Shown here: positions 5,915 through 10,358 of the stretch, one piece after another | Layout: every line of letters starts with the position of its first letter | Numbering within the stretch: the stretch's first letter is position 1 | From: an uncultured bacterium | Lineage (GTDB): Bacteria > Actinomycetota > Coriobacteriia > Coriobacteriales > Atopobiaceae | Assembly: GCA_905214175.1 (NCBI GenBank) | Contig: CAJMLD010000042.1 | Location: forward strand, 1-10,358 | DNA length: 10,358 bases | Direction: 5' to 3' | Notes under the pieces: generated by a model | Databases searched by the model: none | What the model saw: only the letters and a program-made list of their open reading frames with translations | What the model was told of the DNA's origin: nothing | Translations under genes and position numbers: made by a program

Positions 5915-7174
5915 ATGAACTTCGTCTTCATCTCGCCTCAGTTCCCCGAGACCTACTGGCTGTGGTGCGACCGCCTGCGCTCGTGCGGAGCCTCGGTCTA
6001 CGGCATTGGCGACACGCCTGCAGAGGCGATCTCGGAAGAGCTGCGACGCGCCCTCGACGAGTACGTGCACGTCAACTCGCTCGAGAACTATGACCAAGTG
6101 TTCCGCGCCGTCGCGTACCTCTCCTGGAAGCACGGTCACATGGACTGGATCGAGTCGATGAACGAGCACTGGCTGCCACTTGACGCCCGGCTGCGCGACG
6201 ACTTCCACGTGACCACCGGCGCCAGCCTGGCTACCATTGACCAATGGCAATCGAAGGCCCAGATGAAGCCGCTCTACGCAGCTGGCGGTGTCCCCACCGC
6301 CAGGCAGATCCGCGTGGGCTCACTCGACGACGCCCGGCGCGCCGTGTGGGAGTGGGGAGGGTTTCCCGCTTTCGCCAAGCCCGAATACGGGGTTGGCGCC
6401 GGCGGAGCCATGCGCGTCGACAACGACGACCAGCTCAGAGACCTTGTTGGCCGCTGCTCGTGGCAGGGCGCGGCGCCCTATGTGCTGGAAGAGTATGTCC
6501 CCGCAAGCGGCATTGCCGCCTACGACGCGATCATCGACCCCTGGGGCAAGCCGGTCTTCGAGAACCAGGAGGAGTTCCCTCCGTCGATGTCCGACGTCGC
6601 GCGGCAGGGCCTTGACCTCTCGTACTACTGCTGTCCCGGCATCGACCCTCGCCTTCGCGACCTGGGCCACGCCGCCGTGCACGCCTTTGGGATACGGGCG
6701 CGCTTCGTGCACCTGGAGTTCTTCCGTCTCGCCGAGGACCGCGAGGGGCTTGGGCGCGCAGGCGACTACGTTGGCGTTGAGGTCATCTGTCGCCCTGCCG
6801 GCGGCTACACGCCGGACATGATGAACTTTGCGCACTCCACCGACGTCTACCGCATCTGGGCCGAGATGGTATGCCTTGGCGAGCGCCGACTGCACGACGC
6901 CCACGACAACTGGTTTGCGGTGTACGCTGGCAGACGAGACAACCACAGCTACGCACACAGCCATCGCGAGATCCTTGCGCGCTGGAGCGGGAGCATCATG
7001 ATGGAGAGGCGCGTACCTGGGGTTCTCTCAGACGACATGGGCAACCACATGTATGTGGCGCGCGTCCGCACCGAGCAGGAGCGCGAGGAGTTCATATCGT
7101 TCGTGCAGGAACGTGCACCAGAGGGCTTCTCGGCAGAAGGCGACGGAAAAGATAACGATGCCCAGGAAGGATAG
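5915..7174 (+). CDS. ATP-grasp domain protein (carboxylate-amine/thiol ligase type)
   Basis: A 419-residue protein. After an N-terminal Rossmann-like part (FVFISPQFPETYW, residues 3-15), the ATP-grasp fold is shown by FAKPEYGVGAGG (153-164, nucleotide-binding Lys155 and glycine loop), YVLEEYV (189-195, hinge to the adenine), VHLEFF (265-270, Glu268) and GVEVICRPAGGYTPDMMNFA (287-306). The last block matches an ATP-grasp subfamily that, as I recall it, usually reads EVNMRPPGG; here the metal-binding Asn is replaced by Ile291. The final 20 residues are acidic and likely disordered. ATG at 5915 has GGGAGG 5 nt upstream. The frame is open upstream to 5819, but that extension has no recognisable content. 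It is followed 10 nt later by a GNAT gene, so the pair may ligate and acetylate one small molecule. Substrate unknown. Confidence 0.88.
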   Translation: MNFVFISPQFPETYWLWCDRLRSCGASVYGIGDTPAEAISEELRRALDEYVHVNSLENYDQVFRAVAYLSWKHGHMDWIESMNEHWLPLDARLRDDFHVTTGASLATIDQWQSKAQMKPLYAAGGVPTARQIRVGSLDDARRAVWEWGGFPAFAKPEYGVGAGGAMRVDNDDQLRDLVGRCSWQGAAPYVLEEYVPASGIAAYDAIIDPWGKPVFENQEEFPPSMSDVARQGLDLSYYCCPGIDPRLRDLGHAAVHAFGIRARFVHLEFFRLAEDREGLGRAGDYVGVEVICRPAGGYTPDMMNFAHSTDVYRIWAEMVCLGERRLHDAHDNWFAVYAGRRDNHSYAHSHREILARWSGSIMMERRVPGVLSDDMGNHMYVARVRTEQEREEFISFVQERAPEGFSAEGDGKDNDAQEG

Positions 7175-7184
7175 GGTCACAAAC

Positions 7185-7664
7185 ATGCAGGTAAGAAGGG
7201 CCGTAGAGGCTGACATCCCGGGAATCGACAGCTGTCTGTCCCAAGTGCTGGAAGTGCACGCCAAGGGGCGGCCGGACCTCTTCCGCTCTGGAACGCGCAA
7301 GTACACCGACGACGAGCTGCGCGCGATTATCGCTGATGACGAGCGGCCCATTTTTGTCGCCGTTGCCGAGGACGCCGCGCCCGGCGAGATTCTTGGCTAC
7401 GGCTTCTGCGTTGTGGAGGACCACACGCACTCCAACAACCTCCAGCCAATCCGCACCCTCTACATCGACGACATCTGCGTGGACGAGGGCGCGCGCGGGC
7501 ACGGTGTCGCTACGGCCATCTACCAGCACATCATTGCCTTCGCACGCGAGGGCGGCTTCCACAACGTGACCCTCAACGTGTGGGAGTGCAACCCCGGGGC
7601 ACGCAAGTTCTACGAGGCGATGGGCATGGGGGTGCAGAAGACCTGCATGGAGCAGGTGCTCTAG
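7185..7664 (+). CDS. GNAT-family N-acetyltransferase
   Basis: A 159-residue GNAT protein. MQVRRAVEADIPGI is a typical strand-1/helix-1 opening, VHAKGRPDLF (24-33) and KYTDDEL (39-45) are common in one GNAT subgroup, and motif A is LYIDDICVDEGARGHGVA (92-109), with RGHGVA binding the pantetheine of acetyl-CoA. NVWECNPGARKFYEAMGM (131-148) is the motif B region. ATG at 7185 fits the family's usual N-terminus, with GGAAGGATAGGG upstream; an in-frame ATG at 7158 would add nine residues and overlap the ATP-grasp gene by 17 nt. The acceptor substrate cannot be read from sequence. The gene converges on the nitroreductase gene across 35 nt, with no clear terminator between them. Confidence 0.93.
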   Translation: MQVRRAVEADIPGIDSCLSQVLEVHAKGRPDLFRSGTRKYTDDELRAIIADDERPIFVAVAEDAAPGEILGYGFCVVEDHTHSNNLQPIRTLYIDDICVDEGARGHGVATAIYQHIIAFAREGGFHNVTLNVWECNPGARKFYEAMGMGVQKTCMEQVL

Positions 7665-7699
7665 CGGAGGCGCGCCAGCGCGGTCGACGGCCCGATGCG

Positions 7700-8413
7700 C
7701 TAGTGCACCACCGGGTCGGCCCAGGCAAAGTTCTCCATGCCAGCGCCAAGCTCGAAGTGGAGCTTCACGATGCCCAAATCAACGCGGGCGCAGGGACCAC
7801 CGTTGGTGCTCAGGGCCACCAGCGGCAGCCCGTCCACGTTCGTCTTTCTCAGCATTTGCACCCAGAAGGTCTGCTGGTTGAGGGCTGTTGGGGCGAGAAG
7901 GGCATAGCGTACGCCGCGCGCAAACCACTCGGGCGCGTTGTTGACCGGGCGGGACACCTGTGCGATGGTCCGCGAGCGGTGCGGCTCGCCCTGGGTTGCG
8001 CCGTGTCCAAGCGCAATGATGGCCACGAGCTTGTCTTTTTTTGCGAGCGTCTGGCGAACGGCACGACGCTTGGCTGTGCCGGCAACCCAACAGCTGTTGA
8101 GGCCCAGCCGCTGCGCCTCGAGCACGACCTTCTCGGCAAAGTATCCTGCGCGCATATCGAGGTTGTTGCTCTCATGGCCAGCTACGACCAGGTAGTTGTT
8201 GGCGTTGGTGAAGCCTGCGCGGCGGGCGAGCGTGCTCGAGAACACCTCTGGGTCGTCGTATGCCAGGCGCAGGTGGAGCGCGCCGTCGGTGTTCGCCGCG
8301 GCAACGGCCGCCTCCAGCGCCGCGCGCTCCTCGGCCGAGATGGGCTCCTCGGTGTAGCGCCTGACGGCATGCCGCGACTCAACGGCCTCGTCGATGCTCA
8401 TGCGGTAGTCCAT
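7700..8413 (-). CDS. Nitroreductase-family FMN oxidoreductase (TM1586-type)
   Basis: A 237-residue protein of the nitroreductase superfamily. SRHAVRRY (13-20) is the N-terminal FMN-phosphate motif, AGYFAEKVVLEAQRLGLNSCWVAG is the central helix and strand typical of the family, and APTALNQQTFWV near the C-terminus corresponds to the conserved flavin-contacting segment of the longer putative-TM-nitroreductase subgroup. It probably uses NAD(P)H to reduce an unknown quinone or nitro compound. ATG at 8413 was chosen because AAGGA lies 7 nt upstream; in-frame ATGs further upstream (for example at 8449) lack a ribosome site and add low-complexity residues. It is transcribed away from the DUF1304 gene across a 343-bp region holding two symmetric elements. 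Confidence 0.9.
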   Translation of the reverse strand: MDYRMSIDEAVESRHAVRRYTEEPISAEERAALEAAVAAANTDGALHLRLAYDDPEVFSSTLARRAGFTNANNYLVVAGHESNNLDMRAGYFAEKVVLEAQRLGLNSCWVAGTAKRRAVRQTLAKKDKLVAIIALGHGATQGEPHRSRTIAQVSRPVNNAPEWFARGVRYALLAPTALNQQTFWVQMLRKTNVDGLPLVALSTNGGPCARVDLGIVKLHFELGAGMENFAWADPVVH

Positions 8414-8500
8414 CTCGTCATCCTTTCCGTTGGATTCAGTATGCTCCATGGTAGCGTCCCGCAGGCGCTCCCTCATCGCGCAGCCGCTGGTTACCCGTCA

Positions 8501-8568
8501 CTGTTGAGAAGAATATGGACGGAATCCATGGCTTGAGGGCCGAGAAATGTCCAGTTTCTTCTCAACAG
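8501..8568. repeat. 68-bp element with 20-bp imperfect inverted repeats
   Basis: The left arm CTGTTGAGAAGAATATGGAC (8501-8520) is complementary to 8549-8568 at 18 of 20 positions; the outer 13 bp pair perfectly. The 28-bp centre holds CCATGG and is not symmetric overall. There is no obvious target-site duplication, no T-run after either arm and no ORF. It could be a REP/MITE-like dispersed element, a strong hairpin in the nitroreductase leader, or a paired regulator site. Confidence 0.7.
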
Positions 8569-8650
8569 CCACTTCACTACATGCGTCCTTCTCTGCACCG
8601 GTTCCTCGAAGCCACAACTGGTAACGTGCTCTCGAAACCAATCCCAAATT

Positions 8651-8668
8651 TAAATTGTGTACAATTTA
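8651..8668. promoter_or_regulatory. Perfect palindrome, likely MarR/OhrR-type operator
   Basis: TAAATTGTGTACAATTTA has 7-bp perfect arms around TGTA, and with two mismatches the symmetry extends to about 28 bp (8646-8673). It closely resembles the TACAATT/AATTGTA half-sites bound by OhrR and related MarR-family regulators. It stands in an AT-rich patch between two divergent genes and could control either. No MarR-family gene is in the window. Confidence 0.55.
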
Positions 8669-8756
8669 TTTTTCTCGGCGTCGTACCTGGAGGCAGGCCG
8701 TCCGCACCCTATACTTGCTTCAGGAAATAATTGCTACGTTATCGATAGGAGTTGGC

Positions 8757-9113
8757 ATGTCCATTATCACCACCGTTCTCGCCGTGCTGGTTGCGGCGGA
8801 GTTCTTCTTCATCTTTTACCTGGAGACCATCGCCACCACATCGGCCCGCACGGCACAGACGTTCAACATGACCATCGACGAGCTTTCGCGGCCCTCTGTG
8901 AGCACACTCTTTAAGAACCAGGGCGTCTACAACGGTGTCCTTGCGATTCTGCTGCTGGTGGCCGCGCTCGTCATCCCCAGCAAAGCGGCGGTTGTTGCCC
9001 TGAGCGTCTCGATGGTTGCCGTCGCCGCGTATGGAGCCGCTACCAGCGATCCCAAGATTCTCCTCAAGCAGGGCCTTTTGCCCGCGATCCTCTTGGCGAG
9101 TTGCCTCATCTAA
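8757..9113 (+). CDS. DUF1304 family small integral membrane protein
   Basis: A 118-residue protein with about four hydrophobic segments (roughly 3-20, 58-77, 80-95 and 101-118). The N-terminal pattern AEFFFIFYLE followed by FKNQGVYNGVLAILLL matches the DUF1304 membrane family, in which a short helix-loop carrying Glu and Tyr precedes a conserved N-Q-G-x-Y-N-G motif (residues 53-59). No biochemical function is established for the family. ATG at 8757 has AGGAG 5-6 nt upstream (ATAGGAGTTGGC); the longer open frame from 8655 runs through the upstream control region. Apparently a single-gene unit: the next gene starts 201 nt later behind its own ribosome site. Confidence 0.88.
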   Translation: MSIITTVLAVLVAAEFFFIFYLETIATTSARTAQTFNMTIDELSRPSVSTLFKNQGVYNGVLAILLLVAALVIPSKAAVVALSVSMVAVAAYGAATSDPKILLKQGLLPAILLASCLI

Positions 9114-9314
9114 CACCACCGGCGCGTGTCGCCTCTCGTGCGAGGATGCCATGCGCGACAGCGATTCGTGCGGGCTGCGAATCCAACGCTCGAAGGCTTC
9201 GCCCTCCTGAGGCAGGAGAACGTCGGATAACAGCCCGAGAGCACAAGCCGTTGTGACCAGCCGACGCAGGTATGATGTAGAGCGACGTTTGCGACGGTTC
9301 CCGAAGGAGGCCCT

Positions 9315-9794
9315 ATGGCAAAGGATGACTGCAGCTCGACAGCTGATGGGACGCCGCCGCTGAGCGAATATGCGCGTCTCATAATTTCCGAGCTTGGGCT
9401 GGCGCCACACCCCGAGGGTGGGTGGTATCGCCGCACGTGGGAGTCGGCGCTGCCGGTGGCAAACGCCGAGAATCGCCCGCTTGCATCGTGCATCTACTTT
9501 CTGCTGCCGGCGGGCGACGCAAGCGCTTGGCACGTTGTCGATGCGGATGAGCTGTGGCTTTGGCATGGACCGGGGGCGGTGACGCTTGAGCTAGGCGGCA
9601 CCGGCGAGCGGCCCGACGAGTGCGGGGCCGAGCGTGTAACCCTACGCGTGGATGAGTGCGGCGCCCGCGGCGAGCTGGTCGTTCCCGCTGGAGTCTGGCA
9701 GCGCACGATACCTGCCAGCGAAGACGCGCTGGTCTCCTGTGTGGTGAGCCCGGGTTTCACCTTCGCAGGTTTCAAGCTGGCCTCGCAGGACTAG
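9315..9794 (+). CDS. Cupin_5 (DUF985) family protein
   Basis: A 159-residue single-domain cupin. Family marks are LGLAPHPEGGWYRRTW (27-42), the strand IYFLLPAGDASAWHVVDADELWLWHGPG (60-87, with His73 and Glu79 in the usual pocket positions), and VSPGFTFAGFKL near the C-terminus. Proteins of this family (yeast YML079w is a structural member) form a jelly roll with a pocket for an unidentified small ligand. ATG at 9315 has AAGGAGG 4 nt upstream. The 201-bp gap before it holds no recognised gene; TTGTGA (9251) and TATGAT (9271) look promoter-like but are only 14 nt apart. The following regulator gene starts 8 nt downstream, so the two are probably cotranscribed. Confidence 0.93.
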   Translation: MAKDDCSSTADGTPPLSEYARLIISELGLAPHPEGGWYRRTWESALPVANAENRPLASCIYFLLPAGDASAWHVVDADELWLWHGPGAVTLELGGTGERPDECGAERVTLRVDECGARGELVVPAGVWQRTIPASEDALVSCVVSPGFTFAGFKLASQD

Positions 9795-9802
9795 GGGCAT
9801 CC

Positions 9803-10358
9803 GTGGCCGGCGAGGATGACATCACCTGTCAGCAGTGCGAGGACTGCAGCTTCAAGGCGGCAAACGGTACCTGCGTGAGCAGGATTCGCCTGTTTGCGGG
9901 CCTGCCAGACGACGCGAAGCGCGACCTTCTTTCCCGCTCCGTACGCTCCACCCGCCGACGCGGCGACATCTTGGTGCACGAGGGAGACCCCATCGACTCG
10001 GTTCTTATTGTGCGGTCAGGTAGAATCAAGACTTTTCGCATCGACCCCGATGGTGTGGAGTATGTGCTTGACGTGCTGCACGACGGGCAGGCCATCTGGC
10101 ACGGGATGTTTCTCGAGGACAACGTCTACCACTACTCAGTTGGGTGCCTTACCCGCGTTGAGTTGTGCTCCATTCATCGTGCAGACTTTGAGGCCATGCT
10201 TTCGGAGCACCCCGATGCTGCCATGGGGCTCATTCGCATGGTGTGCACCGAGCTGGACGATGCAGAAGAAAAGGCCATGATGCTGGGCATCCGCGACCCG
10301 CGTCGCCGCGTGGCTCAGTACCTGCTACTTCGCGACGAGCGCTGCATGGGCACCGAAA
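9803..10358 (+). CDS. Crp/Fnr-family transcriptional regulator with N-terminal Cys cluster (3' end outside window)
   Basis: 185 codons are visible; the C-terminal helix-turn-helix lies past the right edge. The start is GTG at 9803, with AGGGG 5 nt upstream; the ATG at 9816 is out of frame. The N-terminus has Cys9, Cys12, Cys15 and Cys24, followed by VSRIRLFAGLPDDAKRDLL and a cyclic-nucleotide-binding-type beta roll (GDILVHEGDPIDSVLIVRSGRIKTF). The long dimer helix follows (MGLIRMVCTELDDAEEKA), then the start of the DNA-binding part (RRRVAQYLLL). Cysteines before the sensor roll are typical of FNR-type regulators that hold an iron-sulfur cluster, so oxygen or redox sensing is likely (inference). 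No clear effector-binding Arg of the cAMP type was seen. It probably forms an operon with the cupin gene. Confidence 0.92.
   Translation, partial: MAGEDDITCQQCEDCSFKAANGTCVSRIRLFAGLPDDAKRDLLSRSVRSTRRRGDILVHEGDPIDSVLIVRSGRIKTFRIDPDGVEYVLDVLHDGQAIWHGMFLEDNVYHYSVGCLTRVELCSIHRADFEAMLSEHPDAAMGLIRMVCTELDDAEEKAMMLGIRDPRRRVAQYLLLRDERCMGTE

Larger units (their letters stand above)
8414..8756. promoter_or_regulatory. Divergent intergenic region between nitroreductase and DUF1304 genes
   Basis: No credible gene is present; short frames here have no recognisable content. It holds a long inverted-repeat element (8501-8568) and a perfect palindrome (8651-8668), listed separately. A possible plus-strand -10 element, TATACT (8710-8715), lies 41 nt before the DUF1304 start, without a good -35 partner. 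Confidence 0.45.

Noticed and set aside
7665..7699. Bidirectional terminator between the convergent GNAT and nitroreductase genes
   Set aside because: The 35-bp gap is GC-rich, but no stable symmetric stem with flanking T-runs could be found.
9127..9160. Possible terminator hairpin after the DUF1304 gene (TGTCGC ... GCGACA)
   Set aside because: The stem is only 6 bp, the loop is long and no T-run follows.
9251..9276. TTGTGA and TATGAT as a promoter for the cupin gene
   Set aside because: The spacing is only 14 nt, too short for a normal sigma-A-type promoter; no better pair was found.
8739..9566. 275-codon minus-strand frame; the part across 9114-9260 reads like plausible protein
   Set aside because: The frame mainly runs antisense to the DUF1304 and cupin genes, has no ribosome site at a sensible start and no recognised family. 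A decayed gene fragment in 9114-9314 cannot be ruled out but is not supported.

Overview
The window looks like a chromosomal segment of a high-GC Gram-positive bacterium. GC is high by eye, with strong G/C third-position bias, and purine-rich Shine-Dalgarno sequences precede almost every gene. A Dlt-type cell-envelope acylation operon and the overall gene styles fit an actinobacterium, most likely class Coriobacteriia (Olsenella/Atopobium-like). That placement is an inference from style, not from a marker gene.

Region 1 (1-5497, minus strand) is one tightly packed operon. In transcription order it holds: a 64-codon membrane ORF that repeats the N-terminus of the operon's own MBOAT gene; a DltA-like amino-acid adenylating enzyme; a fold-type III PLP decarboxylase; a DltC-like acyl carrier protein; a DltB-like MBOAT acyltransferase; and a DltD-like SGNH protein that runs off the left edge. 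The Dlt logic is preserved: activate an amino acid, load it on a carrier, pass it across the membrane through the MBOAT, and hand it to an outer-face DltD-like transferase. The unusual part is the decarboxylase between the DltA and DltC equivalents. With known carrier-bound amino-acid decarboxylations as precedent (BtrJ/BtrI/BtrK in butirosin, VinN/VinO in vicenistatin), this suggests an envelope polymer or lipid may be decorated with a decarboxylated amino acid (a beta- or omega-amino acyl group, or a simple amine) instead of D-alanine. This is the best candidate here for an undescribed system.

Region 2 (5498-5914) is an AT-rich divergent control region with a perfect 8-bp-stem hairpin. Region 3 (5915-7664, plus strand) is a two-gene unit encoding an ATP-grasp ligase-like protein and a GNAT acetyltransferase.

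Region 4 holds a nitroreductase-family flavoprotein (7700-8413, minus strand, convergent with the GNAT) and a DUF1304 membrane protein (8757-9113, plus strand). Between them lies a 343-bp divergent region carrying a 68-bp inverted-repeat element and a perfect MarR/OhrR-style palindrome. Region 5 (9315-10358, plus strand) is a cupin_5 (DUF985) protein followed 8 nt later by a Crp/Fnr regulator with an N-terminal four-cysteine cluster, cut by the right edge.

No tRNA, rRNA, CRISPR array, transposase or phage gene was seen.
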